DNA of 35,812 bases from Streptomyces blattellae (lineage in GTDB: Bacteria > Actinomycetota > Actinomycetes > Streptomycetales > Streptomycetaceae), in assembly GCF_009709555.1 (NCBI RefSeq), contig NZ_WJBG01000135.1, forward strand, positions 1 through 35,812, read 5' to 3'. The notes beneath the pieces are model-generated. The model searched no databases, was not told the DNA's origin, and saw only the letters and a program-made list of their open reading frames with translations. Every line of letters starts with the position of its first letter. Position 1 is the stretch's first letter. Both the position numbers and the translations under genes were made by a program. Positions 16,523 to 24,563 of this stretch are shown in pieces.

Positions 16523-17278
16523 CTACCTCGCTGTGGCCGTGACCCGTTCGCTCTCGATCCGCTTCGCCAGCGCCTCCTCGCTCAGCTCGCCCAGATGACG
16601 GCACAGCACCACGGAGCCGCCGGTGGCCAGCGGCCCGTACAGCCCGGCGTTGAGCCCCTCCCAAGTGTCGTACGGCAGCCCGGACAGGATCCGGGACGTC
16701 GGCCCCGTCAGCCCCAGCCCCGTCGCCTCGGCCCCGGCCCGCTCGACGACCTCGGCCCCGCTGAACCCCCGCCCGGCCACGATCAACCCGGGCTCCTCCG
16801 GATCGACCGGCGCGAACGGCACGAACCGGTCCCCCTGCCCCGGCACCTCGACGGCGTAGTCGACGAAGCCCTCCGGCGGCTGCGGGAAGCGACCGCCGAG
16901 CGGCCGCAACGCCAGCGCGACCCGCGACCCGGAACACGCCCGCGCCGCCTCCAGCGCGTCCGGACCGCTGACGACCACGTCGGCCGCCGCCGGATCGCCC
17001 CCGGCGTCCGCGATCGCGCCGACCGACGAACACGCCAGCAGCCACACGGCCGTCTGCCAGTGTGCGGGCAGCAGCAGGGCGACCCGGTCGCCGGGCTCCA
17101 CGGACAACTCGCCCTGCAGCAGATTCGCGGTCTTGGCCACCCAATTGGCGAAGGTGGCCACGGACAGTTCGACGCGTTCCCCGGTGGCGTCGTCGTAGAA
17201 GGTGACCAGAGGGCGTCCGGGATCCGCGGCGAGTGCGGAACGCAGCAGGTCGGCAGGGGTGCGATCGGTGGCATTCAC
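16523..17278 (-). CDS. TIGR03089 family protein (half-length adenylation-domain protein)
   Basis: 251 residues from ATG 17278. It resembles the N-terminal part of acyl-CoA synthetase/AMP-binding enzymes: VTFYDDATGERVELSVATFANWVAKTANLL, then EPGDRVALLLPAHWQTAVWLLA. The ATP-binding P-loop (SGTTG-like) and the whole C-terminal adenylation subdomain are absent. The length matches the actinobacterial TIGR03089 family, so this is the normal form and not a local truncation. The function is unknown. It lies divergent from the amidase gene and downstream of nothing on its own strand, so it may share regulation with the LCP run that it precedes. Confidence 0.85.
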   Translation of the reverse strand: MNATDRTPADLLRSALAADPGRPLVTFYDDATGERVELSVATFANWVAKTANLLQGELSVEPGDRVALLLPAHWQTAVWLLACSSVGAIADAGGDPAAADVVVSGPDALEAARACSGSRVALALRPLGGRFPQPPEGFVDYAVEVPGQGDRFVPFAPVDPEEPGLIVAGRGFSGAEVVERAGAEATGLGLTGPTSRILSGLPYDTWEGLNAGLYGPLATGGSVVLCRHLGELSEEALAKRIESERVTATAR

Positions 17279-17394
17279 CCGCGCAAGGGTAACGGCGTGC
17301 GCGGGCGCCCGGCCAACACCCGGTCCACGCTTTCACCACCGATTCGGCCCAAGGCGGCCCAACGGCCCGTCAGTTCCCCGATGGACAGATATGA

Positions 17395-18807
17395 ATGTAT
17401 ATGTCCAACATCAGGAGCATGCGTGGATTCCTTGCTTCCTCGATCGGCGTCACCTGCGCCGCCGCCCTCGCCCTCCCGCTGACCCCGCCCCCAGCCGCGG
17501 CGTCCGTGAGACCGGCGCCCAGCGCGGAGGCGGCCACGACCGCCGCCGGGTCCGCCGAGCCGGGCATCCCGGGCAGCACCCAGTCCCTGCCCCTCGTCCC
17601 CCTCGACGGCGAGCGCACCTCCGGCCCGACCGCCGAACAGGGCCTGCCCCGCCGGGACGTACGGCGCTTCTCCCTCGTCGGCGTCGTCTGGGACGACCCG
17701 GACACCGAACTGCGCGGCCGTGTGCAGGTCCGTACACGAGACGCCGCCACCGGCACCTGGTCCGGCTGGCAGGACGTCGACGCGCACAACCACGGGCACG
17801 CCCCCGACCCGGGCACCACCGAGGCCGCCTCCGGCCGCGTCCACGGTGCCACGGCCCCGCTGTGGGTGGGGGACTCCGACGGAGTGGAGCTACGCGTCAG
17901 CGCGGAGCCCCGGACAGCCGGGGGCGACCGGGCCGACCGCCCGGCCGCGGCACTCCCTGCGGGCATGCGCCTGGAACTGGTGAACCCGGACTCGGGGGTG
18001 GACCCAGGAGACACGGGCGGCGGCGCCCGGGGAGACGACAGCCGCACCGCGCCACTCAACGCCGACACCCCCGACGCGGCCAACGCCGACCTCGCCCCCC
18101 TCGGCGCCACCGAACTGCCGGAACTCGGCCGCCGGGAGACCGAGCAGCAGCTGTACGCCCTGCAGACCGCCGAACTGACGGACCAGCAGCGGGCGAAGCC
18201 GTACATCGGCCCGCGTCCGCGCATCGTCACGCGGCGCGGCTGGGGCGCGAACGAGAAGCTGCGGGAGAGGAAGGTCGGCTACACGAAGAAGGTGAAGGTG
18301 GCCTTCGTGCATCACACCGGGACCGGCAAGAAGTACTGGTGCAAGCAGGCCCCCTCCGTCATCCGCGGTATCTACCGCTACCACGTCAAGAGCATGGGCT
18401 GGCGCGACATCGGCTACAACTTCCTCGTCGACAGGTGCGGAAACATCTACGAGGGCCGCGCCGGGGGCGTGACGCAGCCGGTCCTCGGCGCCCACACCCT
18501 CGGGTTCAACGCCAACAGCACGGGGATCGCCGTCCTCGGCACCTTCGACTCCAGCAAGCCGTCCGGCGCCGCGCTGAAGGCGATCTCCCGGCTCACGGCC
18601 TGGAAGCTCGGCCTGTCCGGCGCGAATCCGCGCGGCAAGGCCTACCTGAAGTCGGGCGGTGGGAACCGCTACCGAAAGGGAAAGAACGTTCGGCTGAACG
18701 TGATCTCCGGCCACCGGGACGGCTTCGACACGGCATGCCCGGGACGCCAGCTCTACCGCAAGCTCGGCTCTGCCCGCGCGACGGCGGCCCGCTACCAGGG
18801 CCGGTGA
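17395..18807 (+). CDS. secreted N-acetylmuramoyl-L-alanine amidase / PGRP-domain protein
   Basis: Cleaves the amide bond between muramic acid and the stem peptide of peptidoglycan outside the cell. A signal peptide with hydrophobic core (ASSIGVTCAAALALPL) and Ala-x-Ala cleavage near residue 37 opens it. An Asp/Ala/Gly-rich region to about 280 follows, then the PGRP/amidase_2 domain: FVHHTG, GWRDIGYNFLV, GNIYEGRAGG, GAHTLGFNANSTGIAVLG and GHRDGFDTACPG. By alignment to T7 lysozyme the zinc ligands are H306, H440 and C448, all present, with the eight-residue H-to-C spacing conserved. The start is uncertain: ATG 17395 or 17401, both without strong binding sites. Its neighbours are LCP ligases, so hydrolase and polymer attachment sit side by side. 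Confidence 0.9.
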   Translation: MYMSNIRSMRGFLASSIGVTCAAALALPLTPPPAAASVRPAPSAEAATTAAGSAEPGIPGSTQSLPLVPLDGERTSGPTAEQGLPRRDVRRFSLVGVVWDDPDTELRGRVQVRTRDAATGTWSGWQDVDAHNHGHAPDPGTTEAASGRVHGATAPLWVGDSDGVELRVSAEPRTAGGDRADRPAAALPAGMRLELVNPDSGVDPGDTGGGARGDDSRTAPLNADTPDAANADLAPLGATELPELGRRETEQQLYALQTAELTDQQRAKPYIGPRPRIVTRRGWGANEKLRERKVGYTKKVKVAFVHHTGTGKKYWCKQAPSVIRGIYRYHVKSMGWRDIGYNFLVDRCGNIYEGRAGGVTQPVLGAHTLGFNANSTGIAVLGTFDSSKPSGAALKAISRLTAWKLGLSGANPRGKAYLKSGGGNRYRKGKNVRLNVISGHRDGFDTACPGRQLYRKLGSARATAARYQGR

Positions 18808-18818
18808 ACCGCTGTGCA

Positions 18819-18945
18819 CCGGACGGCTGACGTGAACCGCTGTGCCGGACGGCTGAACCAGAGGGGGTTGCCGGACGGCTGAACCAGAGGGGTTGCCGGA
18901 CGGCTGACCCAGAGGGCCTCGCCGGACGGCTGAACCAAAAGGGAT
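18819..18945. repeat. five tandem copies of a 26-bp repeat
   Basis: The core CCGGACGGCTGA begins at 18819, 18845, 18871, 18896 and 18922, so the period is 26, 26, 25 and 26. The middle copies continue ACCAGAGGGGTTG. The array lies between the amidase stop and the manC promoter region. Only tandem copies are present, no unique spacers, so it is not CRISPR. Confidence 0.85.
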
Positions 18946-19022
18946 GAATGAAACGTCTGTGAACCGGGGACGGAACGCCGCACGGCCGTCGACGGCGTGC
19001 CGGACAGATCTGCGTACACTGG

Positions 19023-19046
19023 CCGGCCGAAAGACAGTTCGGCCGG
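19023..19046. repeat. 9-bp inverted repeat in the manC leader
   Basis: CCGGCCGAA (19023-19031) and TTCGGCCGG (19038-19046) with a six-base loop, 25 bases before the manC GTG. TACACT at 19015-19020 just upstream could be a -10 box, so the hairpin would be at the very start of the mRNA or overlap the start site. Confidence 0.55.
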
Positions 19047-19071
19047 TCCCGGCAGGAAGCAGAGACGACAG

Positions 19072-20154
19072 GTGACAGAAGCGATCCTCCTGGTCGGCGG
19101 CAAGGGCACCCGGCTGCGCCCGCTCACCGTTCACACGCCCAAGCCCATGGTCCGCGCGGCCGGCGTGCCCTTCCTCACCCACCAGCTGGCGAGAGCGAGA
19201 GCGGCGGGCGTCGACCACATAGTGCTGGCGACCTCCTACCTGGCCGAGGTCTTCGAGCCGCACTTCGGTGACGGCTCGTCCCTCGGCCTTCATCTGGAGT
19301 ACGTCACCGAGGAGGACCCGCTCGGCACGGGCGGCGCGATCCGCAACGTGGCGAGCCGCCTCCACTCCGCCCCCGACGACCCGGTTCTCGTCTTCAACGG
19401 CGACATCCTGACGGGCTTGGACATCGAGGCGCTGGTGGAGACCCACCGGACGACGGGCGCGGACGTCTCCCTCCACCTGACGAAGGTGACGGACCCGCGC
19501 GCGTACGGGCTGGTCCCCACGGACGACACGGGCCGCGTCCTGGCCTTCCTGGAGAAGCCCCAAACCCCCGAGGAGATGGTCACCGACCAGATCAACGCAG
19601 GGGCCTACGTCTTCCGCCGCTCGCTCATCGACACGATCCCGCAAGGCCGCCCGGTATCAGTGGAGCGCGAAACGTTCCCCGACCTCCTCTCGGCGGGAGC
19701 CCACCTCCAGGGCATGGTCGACTCGACGTACTGGCTGGACCTGGGCACGCCGGCGGCTTTCGTACGAGGCTCAGCGGACCTGGTCCTGGGCCGAGCCCCC
19801 TCACCGGCCATCCCCGGCCGCTGCGGCGACCGCCTGATCCTGCCGACGGCACGCGTCGCCCCCGACGCGAAACTCACCGGCGGCACCGTCGTGTGCGAGG
19901 GCGCGTACGTCGCCGAAGGCGCCCGGGTCTCCGGCACGACCATCCTCCCCGGCGCCGTCATCGAACCCGGCGCCGTCATCACCGACTCCCTGATAGGCAC
20001 CCACGCCCGCATCGGCGAACGCTCCGTCCTCACCGGCACCGTCATCGGCGACAACGCCATCATCGGCCCCGACAACGAACTCACCGACGGCGCCCGAGTC
20101 TGGTGCGACGCGAAAATCCCCGCGGGGGCGCTCCGCTTCTCCTCAGACCAGTAA
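19072..20154 (+). CDS. manC: mannose-1-phosphate guanylyltransferase (GDP-mannose pyrophosphorylase)-like nucleotidyltransferase
   Basis: Makes GDP-mannose from mannose-1-phosphate and GTP, the donor for polyprenol-phosphate-mannose and mannosylated envelope components. 360 residues from GTG 19072. The N-terminal catalytic domain has GGKGTRLRPLT (nucleotide-binding signature), PKPM, VFNGDIL (metal Asp), EKPQTPEE and YWLDLGTP. The C-terminal 110 residues form a left-handed beta-helix of hexapeptide-like repeats (GTVVCEGAYVAEGARVSG and onward). An upstream in-frame ATG at 18997 would overlap the candidate promoter and is less likely. In Streptomyces and mycobacteria this gene lies close to fbiA/B, whiB and manB, as here. 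Glucose- or other hexose-1-phosphate specificity cannot be excluded by sequence alone. Confidence 0.85.
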   Translation: MTEAILLVGGKGTRLRPLTVHTPKPMVRAAGVPFLTHQLARARAAGVDHIVLATSYLAEVFEPHFGDGSSLGLHLEYVTEEDPLGTGGAIRNVASRLHSAPDDPVLVFNGDILTGLDIEALVETHRTTGADVSLHLTKVTDPRAYGLVPTDDTGRVLAFLEKPQTPEEMVTDQINAGAYVFRRSLIDTIPQGRPVSVERETFPDLLSAGAHLQGMVDSTYWLDLGTPAAFVRGSADLVLGRAPSPAIPGRCGDRLILPTARVAPDAKLTGGTVVCEGAYVAEGARVSGTTILPGAVIEPGAVITDSLIGTHARIGERSVLTGTVIGDNAIIGPDNELTDGARVWCDAKIPAGALRFSSDQ

Positions 20155-20185
20155 CCCCGCCCGTTGGGGGCGTGCGGCTTCTGGG

Positions 20186-20320
20186 CGCCGGTCGGCATCA
20201 TTCAGCCCGTCCGGCGTTTGAGGGGGTGCGTGGCTATCTCGATCGTCCGCGCGCCGGCTGGGGATGCCGACTTCTCGGTGCCGGTCCGGGTATTCCAGCC
20301 CGTCCGGCGTTTGAGGACGA
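20186..20320. repeat. two copies of a dispersed Streptomyces intergenic repeat
   Basis: CAGCCCGTCCGGCGTTTGAG occurs at about 20204-20223 and again at about 20296-20315. In both, GCCGGTC and ATTC precede it at similar distance. This is the well-known high-copy intergenic element of Streptomyces genomes. It fills much of the 282-base gap between manC and the DNA glycosylase gene. Confidence 0.75.
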
Positions 20321-20344
20321 GGCCGTTCAGGCCGAAGCGGGGGT

Positions 20345-20363
20345 CTGGGGGCGCAGCCCCCAG
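20345..20363. terminator. terminator-like hairpin in the dispersed repeat
   Basis: CTGGGGG (20345-20351), loop CGCAG, and CCCCCAG (20357-20363) pair perfectly. It may serve both manC and the convergent glycosylase gene; no U-tract is present. Confidence 0.6.
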
Positions 20364-20436
20364 GGACGGGAAGGGCAGGGGCGGCGGGGGCGAGAACGGC
20401 ACGACGGCCACGGCGGCCACGCCGGCGCAGGGCACA

Positions 20437-21462
20437 TCACAACCGCCCGATATCGGTCCTCGGCATCCGCGGAGCCCTCCGCGGCGGCGTCCGCCCACTC
20501 AACAGAATCAACCGAGCCGCCCGATGCCGCTGCCCCGCATACGGCTCCAACAACTCCAGCATCACGGAGTCATCCGCATCCCGATCCCCGGCCAACGCCC
20601 ACCCCACGATCCCCGGCAGATGCAGATCCCCCACCGTCACCGCATCCGCCGCCCCATGACTCCGCTGCACGGTCTCCGCCGACGTCCACGGCCCCACCCC
20701 CGGCACCACCTCCAACCGAGCCCGCGCCGCCTCCGCCGACATCCCCACCGTCTCCTCCAGCCGCGCAGCCACCCGCACGGCCCGGAGAACCGTCGACGCC
20801 CGCTTGTCGTCGACCCCGGCCCGATGCCACTCCCACGACGGAATCAGCGCCCACGTCCGCGCCGCCGGCATCACCCACATCCGCCCACCGACCGGCCCCG
20901 GCGCCGGCTCCCCGTACTTCCGCACCAGAATCCGCCACGCCCGATACGCCTCCCCGGTCGTGACCTTCTGCTCCAGAATCGACGGAATCAACGACTCCAG
21001 CACCAGCCCGGTCCGCGTCAGCCGCAACCCCGGCCGCCGATGCCGCGCCAACGCCACCAGCCGATGCCGCGGCTCGAAGACGGACGGATCATCGGCGCCC
21101 CCGACCAACTCGGGCAACCGCTCCAACAGCCATTCGGCCCCCGGCCCCCACGCCTCCCCGCACACCTCACCGCCCCGCATCCCGACCCGCAAGGTCCCAG
21201 GGCCGACGGGCGTGAGGGTGGCCCGCCACACCGACCCGTCCGGAGCCGCCCGAAACGTCGGATCCCCCGCCCCCCGCCGCAACGGCCCGAGCACCAGTCC
21301 AAGATCGACCGGCCCGTCCGGCACGAACGTCCGCACCCGCCCCGCCCCCGCCCCCGCCCCCGCCGCAGCCGCCTGCCGCGGCACGCTGCCACCCCCGGGC
21401 ACGCCGACATGCCCACCACGCACCGTCGTACGCGTGGGCCGGGGAGCGAAACGTCCTGCCAC
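20437..21462 (-). CDS. DNA-3-methyladenine glycosylase 2 family (AlkA-like, HhH-GPD)
   Basis: Removes alkylated bases from DNA by N-glycosyl bond cleavage. 341 residues from GTG 21462, with AGGAG seven bases upstream. The first 40 residues are basic and Gly/Ala-rich. The HhH-GPD fold includes SILEQKVTTGEAYRAW, the helix-hairpin-helix VVPGVGPWTSAETVQ, and the catalytic segment VTVGDLHLPG with Asp279 in the expected place. No Fe-S cysteines follow, consistent with AlkA rather than the Nth type. It is divergent from nothing; fbiB ends upstream on the same strand 180 bases away, and a pair of direct repeats lies in that gap. Confidence 0.9.
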   Translation of the reverse strand: MAGRFAPRPTRTTVRGGHVGVPGGGSVPRQAAAAGAGAGAGRVRTFVPDGPVDLGLVLGPLRRGAGDPTFRAAPDGSVWRATLTPVGPGTLRVGMRGGEVCGEAWGPGAEWLLERLPELVGGADDPSVFEPRHRLVALARHRRPGLRLTRTGLVLESLIPSILEQKVTTGEAYRAWRILVRKYGEPAPGPVGGRMWVMPAARTWALIPSWEWHRAGVDDKRASTVLRAVRVAARLEETVGMSAEAARARLEVVPGVGPWTSAETVQRSHGAADAVTVGDLHLPGIVGWALAGDRDADDSVMLELLEPYAGQRHRAARLILLSGRTPPRRAPRMPRTDIGRL

Positions 21463-21499
21463 GGATGAGCTCCTGGAGGTAGGGGAGAAGCCCTGTAGA

Positions 21500-21539
21500 G
21501 GAGAGTTCTACGAGACTACGGGGAGAGTTCTACGAGACT
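21500..21539 (-). promoter_or_regulatory. two 18-bp direct repeats upstream of the glycosylase gene
   Basis: GGAGAGTTCTACGAGACT lies at 21500-21517 and again at 21522-21539, a 22-bp period (two DNA turns). The nearer copy ends 38 bases before the GTG. Each contains a TAGAAC hexamer on the minus strand that could be a -10 box. It could be a duplicated promoter or a pair of operator sites. Confidence 0.5.
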
Positions 21540-21619
21540 GATGCGGCCGTACGACAACGACGTGCGGCCAACGCCCCCAGAACGCGCGGGCGCGGGCCCG
21601 CATCGACATGCAGCATGCG

Positions 21620-21638
21620 TCCCCGCCGAGCGCGGGGA
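21620..21638 (-). terminator. hairpin just after fbiB
   Basis: TCCCCGC (21620-21626) and GCGGGGA (21632-21638) with a five-base loop, starting five bases after the fbiB stop on the minus strand. There is no U-tract. Confidence 0.45.
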
Positions 21639-21642
21639 ACCG

Positions 21643-22953
21643 TCACCGCACCTCGATGAACGCCCCCGCGTCCCGCTCCCCCCGAGGCCGCGGCTCCTCC
21701 GCCGGATGTCCGACCGCCACCGCGCCCATCGGATCCCAGTGCTCCGGCAGCGCGAGCACCCCCCGCACGACATCCCGGCAGAACATCGTCGACGACACCC
21801 ACGCCGACCCCAGCCGCTCCCCGGCCAGCGCCACCAGGAAGTTCTGTACGCCGGCCCCCGCGGCGACCACGAACATCTCCCGCTCGGCCCCGTCCCGCCG
21901 TACGTCCCCGTACGGGTGCGACCCGTCCGTCACCAGGCACGGCACCACCAGATACGGCGCGTTCCGCAGCACGTCCCCCCGCCGGACCCGCTTGGCGATG
22001 GACTCCTCGCTCTTGCCGTCCCGTCGCAGGTCGGCGACCCAGGCGTCCCGCATGGCATCCAGCAGCCCGGTGCGGGACTCCGCCGACTCCAGCAGCACGA
22101 ACCGCCAGGGCGTGGTGTGGTGCGGCGCCGGCGCGGTCACCGCCGCGGCGACCGCCCGTCGTACCGCACCCGCGTCCACCGGCTCGTCCGTGAACGCCCG
22201 TACCGTACGCCGCTGGGCCACCGCCTCCCGTACCGCCTCGGAGGTGCCCAGCCGGAACATGTCGTCGCGCGCGCCGCGCACCAGGGCCCGCGCCCCCTCC
22301 CCGTCGTCCGCGGCCACCACCTGCGCAAGACCCCGCACGACGGCGACGGGCAGTCCGGCGGCCTTGCCCTTGACCAGGTCGCCGGCGGCGGCCAATTCGT
22401 CCGCCGTCGCCACGACGGTCGCGCTGAGCGGATTGCCGTACGCGTCCGTCCCCCCGCGCAGATCGTCCAGTACACGCACCCCGGCCGCACCGATCGCGAC
22501 GTCCGTGAGTCCCGCGCGCCAGGGCCGCCCGAAGGTGTCGGTGACGACGACGCCGACGGTGACGCCGAGGGCGTCCCGCAGCCCGTCGCGGATCGCGCGC
22601 GCGGACGCGTCCGGGTCCTCGGGCAGCAACAGCACCGTCCCGGAAGGGGTGTTGGAGGCATCGACCCCGGCGGCGGCCATCACCAGCCCCTGCCGGTTCT
22701 CGACGATGCGCAACGCTCCGCGCCGTGCCACGACCCGTACGGTCTCGGCGTCGATGGCGGCCTCCCGGTCGTCCGCCGCCACCACCCGCCCCTCCGCCTT
22801 GGACACGATCTTCGAGGTGACGAGGAGTACGTCCCCGTCGGCCAGCCCGGGTTCGGCGGCGGCGATCAGTTTGGCGAGGTGGTCGCCCGCGGCCACCTCG
22901 GGAAGGCCGGGAACGGCCCAGACCCGGTAGCCGCCGTCAGGTGCCGCGCTCAC
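21643..22953 (-). CDS. fbiB: F420-0:gamma-glutamyl ligase / dehydro-F420-0 reductase (FbiB)
   Basis: 436 residues, a two-domain fusion as in mycobacterial FbiB. The N-terminal CofE-like domain has [36 protein letters not shown] and [18 protein letters not shown]; it adds glutamates to F420-0 using GTP. The C-terminal nitroreductase-like domain has [30 protein letters not shown] and [11 protein letters not shown]. It binds FMN and reduces dehydro-F420-0. The GTG start overlaps the fbiA TGA by four bases (GTGA at 22953-22950) and a GGAGG lies about ten bases upstream, so the two genes are translationally coupled. Both halves look intact. Confidence 0.95.
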   Translation of the reverse strand: MSAAPDGGYRVWAVPGLPEVAAGDHLAKLIAAAEPGLADGDVLLVTSKIVSKAEGRVVAADDREAAIDAETVRVVARRGALRIVENRQGLVMAAAGVDASNTPSGTVLLLPEDPDASARAIRDGLRDALGVTVGVVVTDTFGRPWRAGLTDVAIGAAGVRVLDDLRGGTDAYGNPLSATVVATADELAAAGDLVKGKAAGLPVAVVRGLAQVVAADDGEGARALVRGARDDMFRLGTSEAVREAVAQRRTVRAFTDEPVDAGAVRRAVAAAVTAPAPHHTTPWRFVLLESAESRTGLLDAMRDAWVADLRRDGKSEESIAKRVRRGDVLRNAPYLVVPCLVTDGSHPYGDVRRDGAEREMFVVAAGAGVQNFLVALAGERLGSAWVSSTMFCRDVVRGVLALPEHWDPMGAVAVGHPAEEPRPRGERDAGAFIEVR

Positions 22954-23933
22954 GACGCCTGAACCTCCGCCGCCATGGCCAGCGCCTCCCGGGCCATCTG
23001 GGTGGCCGCGTCGAGGTCGGTCATCATCAGCGGCACGGCCCGGCAGCGGATGCCCGCCGCCTCGACGCGCTCGACGGACGCCGCGTCGACGGTGTCGACC
23101 AGCCAGCCGTCCAGCAGGCCCGAGCCGTAGTGCTCGGCGACCGCCGCTGCCGTCGATTCGACGCCGACCGCCGCGAGCACCTTGTCGGCCATGCCCCGCA
23201 CGGGCGCGTCCCCGACGATGGGGGAGAGGCCCACGACCGGCACCCCGGCGTCGGCGATGGCCTCGCGGATGCCGGGCACGGCGAGGATCGTGCCGACCGA
23301 CACGACCGGGTTGGACGGCGGGAAGAGGACGACGTCCGCCTCCGCGATCGCCTCCAGGACACCCGGCGCCGGCTTGGACTGCTCCGCGCCCACCGGCACG
23401 ACCGCCTCGGCCGGCACCGAAGCCCGCAGCCGTACCCAGTACTCCTGGAAGTGGATGGCCTTGCGCTCGCCGGAGCCCGCGGCGGACCCGCTGTCCGGCA
23501 GCGTGACGGCCACATGCGTCTCGACCCGGTCGTCGGTCATCGGGATCAGCCGGACGCCCGGCTTCCAGCGGTCGCACAGCGCCTCGGTCACCGCGCTCAG
23601 CGGATACCCGGCGCCGAGCATCTGCGTCCGCACGATGTGCGTGGCGAAGTCCCGGTCACCGAGACCGAACCATTCGGGCCCGACGCCGTACGCCGCGAGC
23701 TCCTCCTTGAGATGGAAGGTCTCGTCGGCCCGGCCCCAGCCCTGCTCCTCGTTGATGCCGCCGCCGAGCGTGTACATCACCGTGTCGAGGTCCGGGCAGA
23801 CCTTCAGGCCGAAGAGGTGGATGTCGTCCCCGGTGTTGCCGATGACCGTGATGTCCGCGTCCGGCACGGCCTGCATCAGACCGCGCAGGAACCGGGCACC
23901 GCCGATGCCGCCTGCCAGAACCACAATGCGCAT
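22950..23933 (-). CDS. fbiA: phosphoenolpyruvyl/2-phospho-L-lactate transferase (FbiA/CofD)
   Basis: Transfers the phosphoenolpyruvate- or phospholactate-derived group from its guanosine diphosphate donor to Fo, making (dehydro-)F420-0. 327 residues with the CofD signatures [15 protein letters not shown] (2-19), [50 protein letters not shown] and [11 protein letters not shown]. The start is ATG with no purine-rich binding site; instead a stable hairpin ends 11 bases before it. It is the first gene of the two-gene F420 operon. The family in actinobacteria uses phosphoenolpyruvate, from characterised mycobacterial enzymes. Confidence 0.95.
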   Translation of the reverse strand: MRIVVLAGGIGGARFLRGLMQAVPDADITVIGNTGDDIHLFGLKVCPDLDTVMYTLGGGINEEQGWGRADETFHLKEELAAYGVGPEWFGLGDRDFATHIVRTQMLGAGYPLSAVTEALCDRWKPGVRLIPMTDDRVETHVAVTLPDSGSAAGSGERKAIHFQEYWVRLRASVPAEAVVPVGAEQSKPAPGVLEAIAEADVVLFPPSNPVVSVGTILAVPGIREAIADAGVPVVGLSPIVGDAPVRGMADKVLAAVGVESTAAAVAEHYGSGLLDGWLVDTVDAASVERVEAAGIRCRAVPLMMTDLDAATQMAREALAMAAEVQAS

Positions 23934-23944
23934 TGAAACAGTGT

Positions 23945-23961
23945 GTCAGCCGAAGGCTGAC
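23945..23961 (-). promoter_or_regulatory. C(UUCG)G hairpin before fbiA
   Basis: On the minus strand GTCAGCC-TTC-GGCTGAC forms a seven-pair stem capped by a C-UUCG-G tetraloop. It ends 11 bases before the fbiA ATG and follows the cysteine dioxygenase gene. It may be the terminator of that gene, since ACACTGTTTC follows, or a translation control element. Confidence 0.55.
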
Positions 23962-24002
23962 TCGTTGAGGGGTGGTGGTCGGGCGACGGGTGGGTCAGTG
24001 TT

Positions 24003-24081
24003 GCAGGCGGGTACGACAACGGGGCAGGCGGCTACGAGACCAGGCACGCGGTGGCGCGACCGGGCAGGCGGCTACGAGACC
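24003..24081. repeat. direct repeats covering the end of the cysteine dioxygenase gene
   Basis: GGGCAGGCGGCTACGAGACC lies at 24022-24041 and again at 24062-24081, with a diverged copy near 24003. The second copy includes the stop codon of the cysteine dioxygenase gene, so the repeat spread downstream from the coding 3' end. Confidence 0.7.
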
Positions 24082-24563
24082 GGGGCGGCCGCTATGCACT
24101 GGGCGCTGTGCATCGGCATCTCGGTGAGGCCGGGGAAATAGACGTGCAGGCTGACCGCGGGCTCCAGCGCGTCGTTGACCACTTCGTGGGCGTACCCCGG
24201 CGCGAACACCCTCTGTGCACCCGCCCCCAGCGCGCGCGTGCCGCGCTCGGTGTGCTCGGTCAGCGTGCCGTCGAGGACGGTCAGTACTCCGGAGGACGGG
24301 CCGTGGTCGTGCCGCCCGCTGCCCTGGCCGGGCACCCAGGACAGCAGCCACACCTCGTACCCGGGACCGGTGCGCAGCCGGTGGTACCAGCGGGACGTGG
24401 CGTCGTACTGGACGAGGTGTGCCCACTGGGTGCGGTCGGCGGCGATGGAGCGGGCCAGGCCGACGAAGTCGGCGACGGTGGCCGGATGCTCGCGCGGCGC
24501 CCGCAGGAGATGAGGGACTTCGAGGATGTCGCCGGCGATCTGGAGGTCGCTGTCGCTGTTCAT
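24072..24563 (-). CDS. cysteine dioxygenase family protein
   Basis: Non-haem Fe(II) cupin that oxidises cysteine to cysteine sulfinate. 163 residues. The cupin core is GSGRHDHGPSSGVLTVLDG; iron ligands by alignment are H85, H87 and, in YAHEVVN, H126. The mammalian Cys that crosslinks to Tyr is replaced by Gly, as in other bacterial enzymes. The ATG at 24563 has GAGGAA about 12 bases upstream. The last residues (AAAPVS) lie inside a duplicated 20-bp element. It stands 138 bases upstream of fbiA on the same strand but with a hairpin between. A mercaptopropionate dioxygenase role is less likely but possible. Confidence 0.87.
   Translation of the reverse strand: MNSDSDLQIAGDILEVPHLLRAPREHPATVADFVGLARSIAADRTQWAHLVQYDATSRWYHRLRTGPGYEVWLLSWVPGQGSGRHDHGPSSGVLTVLDGTLTEHTERGTRALGAGAQRVFAPGYAHEVVNDALEPAVSLHVYFPGLTEMPMHSAQCIAAAPVS

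Noticed and set aside
18819..18945. CRISPR-like array
   Set aside because: Copies are directly adjacent with no unique spacers, and no cas genes are present.
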